NCBI GenBank assembly: GCA_963662175.1
Contig: OY759217.1
Location: 13,146,562 to 13,210,561, forward strand
Source: Aradus depressus
Taxonomy: Eukaryota; Arthropoda; Insecta; Hemiptera; Aradidae
Direction of reading: 5' to 3'
DNA length: 64,000 nt
The position numbers and the translations under genes are program-made. Each line of letters opens with the position of its first letter. Within the stretch, counting starts at the first letter, position 1. The notes under the pieces were generated by a model. That model saw only the letters and a program-made list of their open reading frames with translations, searched no databases and was not told where the DNA came from. Below are positions 10,801 through 20,745 of this stretch, piece by piece.

Positions 10801-13800
10801 CGTGCTGGGGAAGTAAACTAAGGATTAGATTAACTCACCTCTGTGCATAATCCTCTTCGAGTGCATATGATTTAGGCCACTAGCTACTTGAACAAAGTAC
10901 TTCCAGATGGTTTTCTCAGGAATCAGACGTCGGTGTCGACGGAAATGTCGGATCATTTGTCCAAGATCCCCAGCATCGGCAAGCTCCAGAACTATATTCA
11001 GCTCGTCGCCCTCGATGTTGGAGGAAATGTATCTAATGATGTTTGGATGATCAAGTTGCTGGAAAACAAATATATAAATAAATAAATAAAATAAATGAAG
11101 AAGTAAATGATAAAAAAAACTTAATAGTTGTATCTAGTTAGGTTGGATTGTATCTTCAAATACAGTGGAACCTCGCTTAACGAGCACATCTCATAACGAG
11201 TAAAACAAATTGTAAATGAATGACTCGCTTAACAAGCGATGTTTCGCTTAACGAGTGACGAGGAGAGGGGAAGTAACTGATTGTGCGCTTGCTACATCAG
11301 TCCTTGTTTACCATTTGTAGCAACCCGCTAGCATCTTAATGTCACCTGTGATCACACATTTTTCGAGTATGAGTATTCTTTTCTGCATGGAACGCATTAT
11401 TGCATTTAACATTATATCGTAATTTGTGTATATGGGAAATTAGCTAAAATACTGTTTAGAGTTACGAGTAAGATTCTGGAACGAATTATGCTCGTTAAGT
11501 GAGTTCCACTGTATAACAGTGAAATGGGCGCCGTAGCTCAGAGGTCGCTTTGCTAGCCTTCTGAGCTCATTATCGTGGGTTCGAAAGGCGGAAGCCTCTA
11601 AGTTTTTTTTATCTGGGAGGTAAAAACCCTTAAGAACGCCATTCTTCGGATGGGACGTTAAGCGATGGTCCCGAGCTCGTACGATGTCAGGTACTCGTTA
11701 AAGACCCCCTACCCAAGGTGAATAAACCTGGGTTGGCTCCACAGTAGAGTGAGGCTCATGTCCACCAGAGCGCTCTTGTAGTCCGCGATATGACCTCGAA
11801 GTTAAAGCCCGGACAGGAGTCACAATAACTTACTATAACAGAGAAAATTAAACTTTTTTAGAGTTAGATCTATATACAACTTCTAAGTTGAGGAACGCGG
11901 ACATATTGTGGAAACTTGTAATAAATGAATAAAACAAACTTATTTTTTGAAATATTGTCTATTCCACTAAAGATATATATACATATAACTACCGGTTTCG
12001 GCTTTATACCATCGTCAGGTCTAGTTAGCCCAATTCAGTCAAAAATAACAATAAAGCATGATTCATTTTACCACTTGAGACTGGTCAGTTTCCGATGGGG
12101 GAGCATTCTTCAGAGTCTTTTCCAAAGTTTCTGGCGATAGAAAAACATGTTTTATTTAGAATGGTTAATAATATCTGTCCGGGATTGGAAGGTGCGCCCC
12201 CCCACCTTACTTGTTTTTTAATTTACTTTTCATATGTGAAAAGTGTAAGAACCTTATCAATTTGTAAATAAATGTATACAGGTAGTTGTAAATAAATGTA
12301 TACTAGTTCATAACTAGACCTGACGATGGTATAAAGCCGAAACCGGTAGTTATATGTATATATATCTTTAGTGGAATAGACAATATTTCAAAAAAAATAA
12401 GTTTGTTTTATTCATTTAGATCTATATAGTTAGAATTTTTAATAATGGTCTGTATACGAAAAAACTCAGACCACATTACAAAACAGCAAAACATACAAAA
12501 AAATTAATATATAATATAGATCGCGAGCTTGAAAACCGGCTGAGGTCTTATGTTTTTTTTATATGAGAGGTGAAAGAACCATGAGCACGTCGTCCTTCAG
12601 GTGGGTTCCGAGCCTCTGCGATTTCATGTACTCAAAGACCCCTCTCTACCTTAGATGGATGAAACTAGGTGGCCGACATTTAGGAGTCCCACAGTAGAGG
12701 CAGGCTCATGCCCACCAGAGCGAGGAAACGTTCTGGTAGTAGGCGATATGACCATGTAGGTAAAGCCCGAGTATAAGTCTCAATAACTAACTATAATATA
12801 TAATTTATTTTAGAGGGCGCCGGTAGCTCAGTGGTACGCGTGCTTGACTTCTGAGCTCAAGAGCGTGGGTTCGTAGCCCGACCGAGGCCCTTAGTTTATT
12901 TTATCTGGGAGGTAAAATAAACTTAAGCACGCCGTCCTTCGGATGGGACGTTAAGCGATGATCCCGAGCCTGTACGATGTCAGGTACTCGTTAGAGATCC
13001 CTACCCTAGGTGAATAAAAATTTAGGGTAGGCAAAATTTAGGACTCCCATAGTAGAGTCGGGCTCATGTCGACCAGAGTGACGAAATAGCGCTCTGGTAG
13101 TAGGCGATATGACCTCGTAGTTAAAGCCCGGGCATGAGTCATAAAACCTAACCTAACCTAACCTAATTTATTTTATATATCTTTTCTCTCTTTTGCTTTT
13201 ATTATTTTTGATAATCATATCCAAATGATTAGAAAAAAAAGTCGCCCATGAATTACCAGCTATGTACTTCCCGACTGCTCTTCTTTCAACTAAATGTTCG
13301 ATTAATCGACCGATTTGGTTCAAAATCAACATGTGTCTTACTTAGAGACTTCTGAATCATTATATAAAATTTCATGTCGTTTTTCAGGTGTCGGGGGGTT
13401 TGTATTTATAGATATTCCTGTCTATACACTCATTAAGAGGGCAGTTATTAGGGGTATTGAGTTATGCCCCCCTAATCTCCCTCTTCCTCTCGTATTAGCT
13501 GATAATCAATTGATCGATCTTTTGAAGTTTTGGATACATTCAGGAAATTGTATCGATTTATTCATTCTATATCTATACAGGAAATTCTTATTTCATTTTT
13601 GAATTCAGCTGTTTGGAATACATGAAATTCTTGCGAAAACTCAACGTCGAATTTATAAACGATTATATAACTTCCCCCTATTCTTCGTATAATTGGGGGA
13701 AGTAAAAATATCTGTTTCAATAATAAATATTTAAGAAATAGAGGGGGAAATAATGAAATCGATGGACAGTGATGAAATCGATGAGGAGAGCTGATTATAT

Positions 13801-16800
13801 CTTTACATACAGAGCTGTCGTTCCTAATCGTTTCCTGCCATTTTACACGCAGCCAGTTTTTGAGGGACAAAAACAAACAGGATTAGTAAAGAAATTGAAA
13901 ATACGGGTTCTTTAAGAATACATGTTTTTCTCACCCGATTTCCTAACTACAGTAGAGTCCCGCTAATCCGGACACCGATTATCCGGAGATTTAAATAACC
14001 TAATTAAAATTTAGTAAACTAAAAATTTAATTTAGCGAGCGGTGTGTATGAAAATAATTCAAAGAGAGGGTTTGACTTGACTTACTCAGTTGGCTACGAT
14101 GAAAAAGTGCAGACAAAGAAGACGGCGCGGCGCGTCCATCCTATGTTCCAGGAAATGACTATATTTCAGTGAGTCTTGTTTTCATTAAGTAATGTACATT
14201 GTTTTATTTTATAGTCCTGTTCAGAATTTAACGTTTACTTATGTTTGTCTACCATCGTCTTTGGTTGCAGCCTATTTACCGACATTGCTGTATTAATAAG
14301 TTTAAAAAAAAATATATTGAATCGATGCTACAAGGACCACCTATAATCTATATATTTTCTTCGGCTATCTCAGTTATGACCAATCAGAATATTTTTTTTT
14401 TTTAACTTATGATTCACTTCTTCAAAGGAAAAGCCTTCAGGGCCCCCAAAACTGTGGATCCAAAATGCACGTTATTTATAAGAGCTCGCCGGTAGCTCAG
14501 TGGTATGCATGCTGACTTTCTGAGCTCAAGATCGCGGATTCGTAACCTGGCAGAGGGCATTAGTTTAGTTTATCTGGGAGGTAAAATAAATTTAAGCACG
14601 CCGTCCTTTGAATGAGACGTTAAGCGATGGTCCCGAGATGAATAAAAATTTAAGATAGGCAAAATTTGGAACTCATGTCCAGCAGAGTGACGAAAGAGCG
14701 CTCTGATAGTAGGCAATATGTCCTCGTAGTCCGGACATGAGTCCATAATAACTAACTAAGCTTATTTATTCGATTGGCCTAATGTGAGGATCTCATGTAG
14801 ATGGGTATCTACGTGGACTACACCTGATCCAATGTCAAGGCCGATATCTAATGTATACGTCAATATGGAATTAATCCAAAACAGTGTCACTATCATTTGT
14901 TCTTCATAGACATTAATATTATAATTTAAAATAAAATGTCGTTATAGATACAAACAGTAAAACCTAACCGTCACATATAACTTTTTTTAAATTATGATTT
15001 ATATTTATATGTAATCGGTCAAAAATTCGATGCTGAGTTTTCAACGGAATTTCATGTTTTCCCACCTCCTGATTCCAAAAATGTAAAACATATTTCTGTC
15101 TGTGTGTCTGTGAACACGATATCTCTCAATAGAATGAATGTATCCACACGAAATTTTAAATGTGAATTCAGAACATTTTAAGGAAGACATTTATTGGTTT
15201 TCAACCAAATCTTCTAAAAGGAACATGGAATTATGGAAGAGGCCTAACTCAAACATTTTCAAAACTGTCGTTGTAAATAATGAATTGACACGAAATTTCG
15301 TATGTAAATTGAAAGCCTTCTAAGGACGACACCTATTAATTTTCAGCGGAATCAGCAGAAGGAAAGGGGAGATGAGAGGGAGGGCCCCAACTTAATAATC
15401 CTAATAACTGCTGATGTAATGAATGTATCGACATGAAATTTTATATTTAAATTCAAAGCCTCATTAGAATGGCACCTATTAATTTTCCGCGTTAGTCAGT
15501 CGAAGGGAAGGGGGGTTCAGGGGTGGGGCACAACTCAAAAAACCTAATTAATAACTGCCGATATATTGAATTTATCGATACAAAATTTAGTATGAGGATT
15601 CAGAAGCCATTATGTAAGTTAAGTTTAAGACCAAACCTTCGAATGCTTTTGGAGAGAAAGCGAAAATGTAATTGAATAATTCGTGCTGGGGAAGTACATA
15701 TCCGGTGATTCATCAACGACGTTTTTGAGTAACAAAAATAAATAAATTTGGTAAAAATTTACGTATATGTTATTTTTTATGGTCCCCAAATATTATATCT
15801 TTGTATCTCGATGACGACTGAATGTAAAATATATTTTTAAATAAATAAAATGAAGATATTTGATAGTAAGATGTTGTGGGACCAAATTTCTCATAGAAAT
15901 AAAAATACGTCTTCCCATTTTTTTTATTTTATACCAGAACCGCTTTTCGACTCAGCTGACCAGTTGTCCTTTAACCGCTGAGCTGTGTGGGTGGGATGAA
16001 CCACTGAAGATGACGCTGTTGCGTCAAAAGTCGGTTCTCGTCTAAAATAAAAACATGGGAAGACAACGTCTTTTATTCCTATGAGAAATAAAATGAACTT
16101 TTTTTTCCAATATTATCTATACCTACCCGTTTCGGCAATACACCATCAGGTTTAGGTACATTATGAGTATACTAACAGTTCGCTATTTGTTTGTTTTTAA
16201 ATAATATTTAACTTTAGCGTTTGTAATGGTTAGCAAACTCTCAAACTACGTCCAGGAGAACACAAACATATCTCCAGAACAGCTCTGCAAACCAGAAACA
16301 AATTCGCCGTGAAAATAATATCATCCAATAAGCTTGCCGTGAGGTGAAGAAGGTTGAATCCCCCTGGACTAAGGGGCTGTCTATAAATAAATACTTGAGG
16401 CGATATTAATAGATTTTCAATCCCCCCCCTGCCTATATAAGATTCAATGTCAAACTAGTAAATTTACTTATATTCATATTATTGGTTCAATAAATTACAT
16501 AAAAATGATAAGAACACAATATTTTGTTCTTTATTTATATTGTAAGCTCTAAAATATGAAAGATCGTAAGCATTACATCTTTAAAACAATCAATTAAATT
16601 AAATTTTGTGTATAATTTACGAACAGCTCAAATCATTATATTAAGCGGCGTCAAACTGAAATCATGACGTTGCAAGGCTGGTTCTTTTCGGTTATATTGT
16701 TATGTCCGGTATAAAAACATATACAATAGCGAGGGCACCGATAGGACAGTTGGAAATCCGACCGAGGCCCTTAGTTTATTTTATCTGGGAGGTAAAATAA

Positions 16801-17640
16801 ACTTAAGCACACCGTACTTCGGATGAGACATTAAGTGATGGTCCCGAGCCTGTACGATATCGGTTACTCGTTTGAGACACACACTAGGTGAATAAATGTT
16901 ATGTAGGTAAAATTTAGGACTCCCATAGTAGAGTCGGGCTCATGTCCACTTGTAATAGTTGATATGACCTCGTAACTAAAGCCCGGACATGAGTCACAAT
17001 TATTAACTAAAGGTTAGTACCAACAAATAAAGAAGAAAACCGTATAAACATAACTGATGCGGTAGTAATTCCAGTGTTGCCAGACTATGATTTAAAATTC
17101 TTATAAAATCCAGTTTTGCTTTGATTTATTTTAAGAAAAATTCTTGGTATTCAAAATACACGAATTTTAAGTCGAATAAGTGCATTTTTGCATTTTTAGA
17201 GTTTAAAATGGAAATTTTTATATAAAATAACTTACTATAGACTTTAACGAAAGTACAATTAATAGATAGATTATTTTAAAAAAGAATGTGAATAAACATC
17301 AGATGTAAATAAAAATGAAATCAATGGAGGGACATAAGAAACCAATGTTCTTGAGACGGGCGGTAAAAAGGGAGACGAATCTTTTAGTTTCACGCTAGTG
17401 ACTATACCTGTAGGAGTGTGATCTCCTTGAGACAGTCGGCAGTGGCCTTGGGACTGGACATGGAGGGTAGGTGGATCTTCTTGAGGGCAACACGGCGTCC
17501 ATCTCGAAGATCCCGAGCTCTGCATACGACGGAGAACTGTCCTCGACCCACCACCCCTTCCACACTGTACTGCATCCTCCACCGGGCTAGTGACACTCTC
17601 TGACCATCAGTAGTCTGAAGAAGGTAGGCCACCGAACTAC
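4654..17640 (-). CDS. NEK6/NEK7-type serine/threonine kinase gene (three exons visible, 3' end outside window)
   Basis: NIMA-related mitotic kinase of the NEK6/7 type. In animals these kinases act downstream of NEK9 in spindle assembly and cytokinesis. Three exons join in phase (17640-17408 phase 0; 11058-10839 leaves one base; 4856-4654 takes two). The reading gives a glycine loop GRGQFS, VALKK with the ATP lysine, the segment ELNIVLELADAGDL, MHRDIKPANVF for the catalytic loop, and LGDLGLSR. DLG in place of DFG is typical of NEK6/7. The activation loop SLVGTPYYMSPERLHE includes the serine that NEK9 phosphorylates in the family, followed by SDIWSLGCLLYE. About 70 C-terminal residues (rest of the large lobe) are missing and presumably lie left of base 1. 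Introns are large (about 6.0 and 6.3 kb) and full of repeats. NEK6 and NEK7 cannot be told apart from this sequence. Confidence 0.9.
5407..6345 (+). pseudogene. mariner-family transposase remnant
   Basis: Mariner transposase with several frameshifts and stops. The N-terminal helix-turn-helix part reads FKLGLKATVAARKICSVFGE, AQFWFSKFRQDDETLEDE, GRPK. A second frame gives ELIESDTRQTCSEI and TTAWRYLHQMGKIKKLDKWV. The catalytic part is recognisable as TCDEKLVLYNN (first Asp) and, near the end, HPPYSPDLxPTxYHLFRSL-like sequence read from 6180-6240. A possible left terminal repeat lies near 5235; no clear matching right repeat was found. In mariners the element would be flanked by TA. Confidence 0.82.
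6480..6534 (+). CDS. signal-peptide exon of the nested cysteine-rich gene
   Basis: ATG at 6480, followed by a hydrophobic core LLSLFPFFCLLI and a donor GTAAAT at 6535. The split codon (one base) matches the phase of the exon at 8386. That makes the pairing convincing although the exon alone is short. Confidence 0.68.
6480..8530 (+). CDS. small secreted cysteine-rich protein gene nested in a NEK intron (two exons seen, 3' end not found)
   Basis: Two exons on the strand opposite the host kinase. Exon 1 (6480-6534) starts with ATG and encodes MRLLSLFPFFCLLINIKS, a signal peptide; its donor is TCTG|GTAAAT and it leaves one base. Exon 2 (8386-8530) has acceptor TTGATTGCAG and donor TCAGG|GTAAGT. 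It needs exactly one incoming base, and the joined codon is GAG. The mature part begins EEQCRQFGDQLTYC and continues with 11 cysteines in 48 residues. From the second cysteine the spacing is C-x5-CC-x5-CC-x5-CC-x5-CCC. CCPSGFTCC resembles granulin or other paired-Cys extracellular domains, but the fixed spacing is not the granulin pattern and I do not recognise the family. The next exon must supply one base to complete Gly. A possible acceptor is at 9999 (GTTTCCAG), giving a short basic tail and stop, but it is unproven. Confidence 0.72.
6564..6771 (-). mobile_element. SINE family 1, partial
   Basis: Tail and head (ccaggtttcgaacctatgat) present, body internally deleted. It lies just after the signal-peptide exon of the nested gene. 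Confidence 0.8.
6990..7268 (+). mobile_element. SINE family 1, 3' end lost
   Basis: Head with gtagctaagtggtatgcgtg and B box ggttcgaaaccc. It abuts the DDE transposase fragment. Confidence 0.85.
7303..7895 (+). pseudogene. DDE transposase fragment (mariner/Tc-like, insect type)
   Basis: 7303-7533 reads MFSDESTFTNIGLVNRHN, MHYWSAENPRWF, SVNVWAGIFNDKVIGPFFID, GNLNGQKYQDFL. This is the catalytic-core region of a DDE transposase abundant in arthropods. After an internal deletion the C-terminal end CIEVAGHQLEHLLQ follows at about 7560-7602. A probable terminal repeat, aaaatgaacactctgt, sits at 7875-7890. The 5' half is missing: the fragment abuts a SINE that ends near 7268. Confidence 0.75.
7915..8058. 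mobile_element. single-arm fragment of the 11877-type fold-back element
   Basis: Repeats the arm (aaacaaacttattttttgaa, then attgtctattccactaaag) and the asymmetric segment (cacaatatgtccgcc...cttagaag) of the element at 11877-12415. The GAAAC of the core is deleted here. Confidence 0.65.
8061..8320 (-). mobile_element. SINE family 1, diverged
   Basis: Starts gactcatgtccgggctttaa; B box gggtttcgaacctg. It ends about 65 bases before the cysteine-rich exon. Confidence 0.8.
8386..8530 (+). CDS. cysteine-rich exon of the nested gene
   Basis: Clean acceptor (TTGCAG) and consensus donor (GTAAGT) bracket a 145-bp open stretch. It encodes YCLDGYKCCPSGFTCC and CCDDDRRCCC. It lies between two SINE fragments (8061-8320 and 8617-8770), but is itself unique sequence. 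The cysteine pairs point to an extracellular disulphide-rich domain. Confidence 0.8.
8617..8770 (+). mobile_element. SINE family 1, short 5' part
   Basis: tagctaagtggtatgcgtgg and cgccgtcctttggatgggac are recognisable; B box partly deleted. Confidence 0.7.
8895..9800 (+). mobile_element. Tc1-like transposon, internally decayed
   Basis: A 168-residue open frame (9052-9558) reads MEWGDKENWIAVLALYKVGK, DIPRLGRLSTVRTDNAVRA, RRNPIREQKIMSREKGIS, MGAFRRMRGQRLTASLKK and ends ILFRDENIFTIEDKYNN. The last segment corresponds to the FTDEKIFTIE box carrying the first catalytic Asp. The two paired DNA-binding subdomains with the GRPR-like linker (GRLS) are present. The rest of the catalytic domain is truncated or scrambled downstream (9560-9800). 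The upstream start tacctagtcctgtcat near 8899 looks like a terminal repeat. Confidence 0.78.
10124..10150. repeat. poly(C) run
   Basis: 27 consecutive C. Another poly(C) run closes the window at 63987-64000. Confidence 0.95.
10285..10510. repeat. imperfect fold-back repeat, relative of 19821-20050
   Basis: atgatgtggccataatagcc at one end. Inner arms ctctgaaattcatttcat and atgaaatgaatctgagag. Noncoding. Confidence 0.45.
10522..10815 (-). mobile_element. family X repeat, partial
   Basis: Family X layout: start cggtgaatcaccggc plus tacttccccagaacgaatta, then about 130-bp subrepeats each with tcattctatcggcagttatt, then a terminal segment gaaaacatgaaattccgttg and a hairpin cttcccctatacttcgtata...gctggggaag. 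No ORF. This copy has two subrepeats. Confidence 0.7.
10839..11058 (-). CDS. NEK6/7-type kinase, second visible exon
   Basis: Acceptor TTTGTTTTCCAG, donor CAGAG|GTGAGT; 220 bp, entering in phase 0 and leaving one base. It reads QLDHPNIIRYISS, then IEGDELNIVLELADAGDL (the hinge segment, nearly identical to vertebrate NEK7), RLIPEKTIWKYFVQ and GLNHMHSKRIMHR. It ends inside the HRD aspartate codon, which the next exon completes as D-I-K-P-A-N. This continuity is strong evidence for the splice. Confidence 0.93.
11163..11511. mobile_element. pogo/Tigger-like MITE
   Basis: Terminal inverted repeats CAGTGGAACCTCGCTTAACG (left) and the complementary ...CGTTAAGTGAGTTCCACTG (right), flanked by TA at 11161-11162 and 11512-11513. 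Length 349 bp, no coding capacity. CAG termini with TA duplication are typical of pogo-type elements. Confidence 0.8.
11526..11834 (+). mobile_element. SINE family 1, nearly full length
   Basis: gggcgccgtagctcagaggt to acaggagtcacaataactta; the tail is the (ataact) type. Confidence 0.88.
11877..12415. mobile_element. fold-back (Penelope-like?) insertion with 13-bp target duplication and hammerhead-like cores
   Basis: ttagatctatata at 11864-11876 and 12416-12428 flanks the insertion. Inside, arms at about 11922-12030 and 12305-12415 are inverted copies. Each carries CTGACGA-T-GG...CC-GAAACCGGTA. An extra asymmetric segment (11877-11920) lies only on the left. The centre, about 280 bp, has no ORF. 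Confidence 0.7.
12520..12794 (+). mobile_element. SINE family 1, 5'-truncated and diverged
   Basis: Lacks the A box; body and tail match. It lies directly upstream of another copy. Confidence 0.75.
12813..13163 (+). mobile_element. SINE family 1, full length with 12-bp target duplication and (CCTAA)n tail
   Basis: taatttatttta occurs at 12801-12812 and 13164-13175. The tail is aacctaacctaacctaac. Good reference copy. Confidence 0.93.
13423..13706 (+). mobile_element. family X repeat, 3' part
   Basis: One subrepeat, an insertion, then the hairpin cttcccctattcttcgtata. Confidence 0.65.
13948..13990. mobile_element. pogo-like terminal repeat, element incomplete
   Basis: CAGTAGAGTCCCGCTAATCC followed by an inner copy of 'taatccgga' as inverted repeat. 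It resembles the start of a pogo/Tigger element. I could not find the opposite end. Confidence 0.4.
14482..14759 (+). mobile_element. SINE family 1, internal deletions
   Basis: gccggtagctcagtggtatg head, tail ccataataactaactaag. Confidence 0.83.
15010..15719 (-). mobile_element. family X repeat, nearly full length
   Basis: Ends with ggggaagtacatatccggtg, the complement of the family start; at least four subrepeats. Confidence 0.8.
15888..16088. mobile_element. fold-back MITE with tRNA-like core
   Basis: 65-bp arms (ctcatagaaataaaa...cccattttt...accgcttttcgac and its inverted copy ending ctatgag). The middle, read on the minus strand, contains AGCTCAGCGGTTAAAGG, which resembles a tRNA A box. 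Total about 200 bp. Confidence 0.65.
16098..16175. mobile_element. degenerate arm of a fold-back/Penelope-like element
   Basis: On the minus strand it reads CCTGATGGTGTATTGCCGAAACGGGTAGG, split here as CCTGATGG and GCCGAAACGGGTAGG. That is a core like those at 11877 and 32845, followed by the attatctat...ccaatattgg segment. Confidence 0.45.
16731..17009 (+). mobile_element. SINE family 1, head rearranged
   Basis: gagggcaccgataggacag, then a jump to aaatccgaccgaggccctta; normal body and tail. Confidence 0.82.
17408..17640 (-). CDS. NEK6/7-type kinase, N-terminal exon
   Basis: Encodes the N-lobe start: MQYSVEGVVGRGQFSVV, then VALKK and a helix-C segment with KATADCLKEITLLQ. The donor is CTACAG|GTATAG with GT at 17407-17406, phase 0. 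The 5' boundary is uncertain. The frame is open up to a stop at 17645-17647. The only in-frame ATG is at 17575-17573, just before the glycine loop. Either translation starts there (short N-terminus), or the exon begins at a weak acceptor near 17636-17640 that has no clear pyrimidine tract. Vertebrate NEK6/7 have about 30 to 40 residues before this point, so an upstream exon is possible. Confidence 0.85.
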
Positions 17641-18021
17641 CTGGCTACCTGGCAGTCTCTGAGCCTCTCGTGCTAATCACTGAACCAGTATGCTCAGTCA
17701 CCTAGCTCCAACTGAGACATATAACTTTGTCCGGTAGGATCGATACAAAACCATAACACTGAATGCCTGACGGACATTCACCTTCTGATTTATAATATCA
17801 ATAATAATACTAAATACTTCCGCTTCTCAACCCCACCACTAAATACTACAATTAAGTTGATATTTCAATATTTATTTTGAAAAGGAAATAAGTCAATTTT
17901 GGCTTATCTTCTCTATCTAACAGAGAAAGAACGGATTATTATTATTATTAAACTTAGAGAAGGGAGGATTATTGATTCCTTGATAACGATTTCGAAAAAT
18001 AAATGTTACCCAAAATAAAAG

Positions 18022-18399
18022 TCGTCGGTGTACATCCCCAGAACGAATTAATCACTTAATTTTTCGCTTACATAGGGGCTTCTAAATCTTCATACTAAAT
18101 TTTGTGCAGATAAATTCATCACATCGGCAGTTACTGGTTTTTTTTTAATGAGCCCCTTCCCCTGCACCCCCATTCCCATCGGTCGATATCGCTGAATTTT
18201 AACAGGTTGACTTCAATTGGTTTTATCTTCAAATTTGAAATTTCATGTCGATCCATTCATTACATCGGCAGTTGTTGAGGTTTGTCGTTAATCCTATCCT
18301 CTTAACCCTCTTTTCCCTTTCCCCAACAATAGGTGTTGTCCTTATGGGGTTCAGGTCACACAAATAAATTACATAACTTCCCCTATACTTCGTATAGCA
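18022..18399 (+). mobile_element. family X repeat, internally deleted
   Basis: Start gtcgtcggtgtacatcccca, two subrepeats, terminal acttcccctatacttcgtat. Confidence 0.78.
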
Positions 18400-19820
18400 G
18401 TAAATACCATAATGGTCATTATAATCCGGATTACATAATATGTAAATATTATTTACTATATACAAAATTTATAAATTATTGAGCTGAGTTTACGAAGCTC
18501 TTTCTTAGGCGACTCATGCATTTCGTTGTACTCGTCCTCCTCCTAAACCCCTTTACCGATCACATTGTTTGTCACAACGGTAGTGGACACGATGACGATG
18601 GTTTACTACTAAAAAAATATGAAATCGAACATACCACGGAGGAATAATTACCGAAAAACGAAATCCCCATTGAAATCAATTGAGAGACAAAATTCTCTCT
18701 TTTTTTGAGCCGTTTTTTTCAGTGTTCTAACGTACAAACTTCGACTTTTTTTCGATAAAAATATTCTTCAACATATAAAGAACACATAGTAAAAAGAATT
18801 TTGTGCAAAAACAGCTGTTGTTGTCTACAAAAAGGTTAGAAAAAATTCATTGAATTCAATTGAAATCTATTTAAAGTATTAGTATATTCATAAAGAACAT
18901 TCAAGGGGAGAAGTTACTGATCATTATACGAACGTGGTACATTACAAACTTATTCAATTGTGTTTAAAACCTCTCCAGCGAGAAGCTCATACAATGTATA
19001 TAGAAATGCGTTTGTGTATGTATTATTAAAATGCATCGCATGTTATTAAGTATCTATCTCTTAAGGTATAGTAAAAAGTTGTCCAGTTTTCTAAAAATCA
19101 TTATTTCAATAAACACTTTTCAAAATAAACGATTCAATTGTAATGCCTACCTCTTTAATCAGACGTATCACTTTTTAATACAATTTTAGCAACTTTTTAC
19201 CATTGAATTATCAAAATCACTCCAACTGTTTAGTTATCACTCTAAGTTAGAATAAAACTAACAAAATCCCTCAAAATTATGTCACAAAAGTGAATGGGAA
19301 AAATGATCTTAATTATTTTTACTTTCATATAGCTATAGTTTAAGGAAGTATTGTCATCGTGCGAAAATCCGAATTTTCAACTGATTTTCACGTTTCAACG
19401 ATGTATACGCGTGTGTGTGTCTATGATGTATGTTTATGACCCAATCAAAATTCTTGCCAAATAATAGTTGTAGAGAATGGTAAAAAGTACATAATTTAGA
19501 TTAATTACGATTTTTCATACGTCGCTCGATTTTTCGAAATAACCATCCTGAAATGTTTTGAAACACATATTTCTAGTCGTTTCCTTGATTTAGCAGAAAA
19601 CGGTTAGTCCTATCGAAAAATTGATTCCTGCCAAAATTGTTCTTTATAAAATTTCCAATAACTCGTAAGTCCTCAGATTTGAGATAGGATCAATACGACG
19701 AAAATTATAGCCCTCGAAGGATGTAAACTAAACATAGTCTATAAGGAATGTATCTAAGTAGTTTTTAAATCGTAACTCATAGCAACGAACTTTAAAACAT
19801 TGTTCACGTATTGAGAAAAA

Positions 19821-20050
19821 TATATGTGATGTGACCATTATAGGATTTTCTTATACCAACAACGCTTACAGATTACTCTCTCTCTCTCTCTCTCCTCCTC
19901 TTCTCAAAATCATTTCATTTTGTCTTATTGTACAGCGTTATCTTGAGAGTAGACATTCTTATACTCAGTAATGCCAGTATGAAACAATTTTGAGAAGGGG
20001 GAGAGAGACTGATCTGATAAGAAAGTCCTGTAATGACCACATAACATATT
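19821..20050. repeat. imperfect fold-back repeat with (TC)n
   Basis: Ends atatgtgatgtgaccattat and its degenerate inverse ...taatgaccacataacatat. Inner arms are (TC)n-ctcaaaatcattt and aaacaattttgaga. A relative lies at 10285-10510. Confidence 0.5.
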
Positions 20051-20745
20051 TTTTTAATGGTATCTAATTCTATTGCACAAAGAAAAGAAAATTATTGACG
20101 TTTATAAACAAAATAAGCCCAATCGAATAACTGTTCGTTTGAGCTGAGATGACATTACCAATAGTTTACCCGTCAAAGGGAAAGAAAGGGTGAAACAAAA
20201 ATCAAAGTTTTTGAATAAATTGAAAAAAAAAAAGAGTTATATTTATTTAAATTATATTTACAAACATATACATATAATACAATATAAAATATAATACAAG
20301 GATAAGTACAACCTTAAGAAAAATAAATTTTAGGGTTTGATTAATATTGTTAATTTTTTTCTCCTTTCCATAGGAGTAATTTGTATAAATTATTACTTTT
20401 TTTAAAATCTTACTACTAATGAGATTTCGGATAAATAATTCTAGCAGATAAGTACTTCAATTTAATAATTTTCTTCAAAGTAATCACAATTGTTTAAGAA
20501 ATAATTGAAATGTCTAGCCAATTAGTCTATAAGGCACTTTAAATATAAGTAAATAACATTTAATTTAAATCTCAAGAGAAATTAGTGCAGAACAGGCAAA
20601 AAAATGTATTTAACTTTTTAGGAATAGTTTATTTTGTTCGGTTTTTTTTTTTTTTCTTGGGAAGGGGCGAATGGTGAACTTTAGATGAGGCCAAGAGGAC
20701 TTAAAAATTACCATGATATATTAATTAATGTACATTTAATAATTG

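Larger units (their letters stand above)
13176..17407. other. NEK intron, left to right: family X copies, SINEs and a MITE
   Basis: Contains the repeats listed separately. Otherwise AT-rich sequence with no frame I can support on either strand. Confidence 0.6.
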
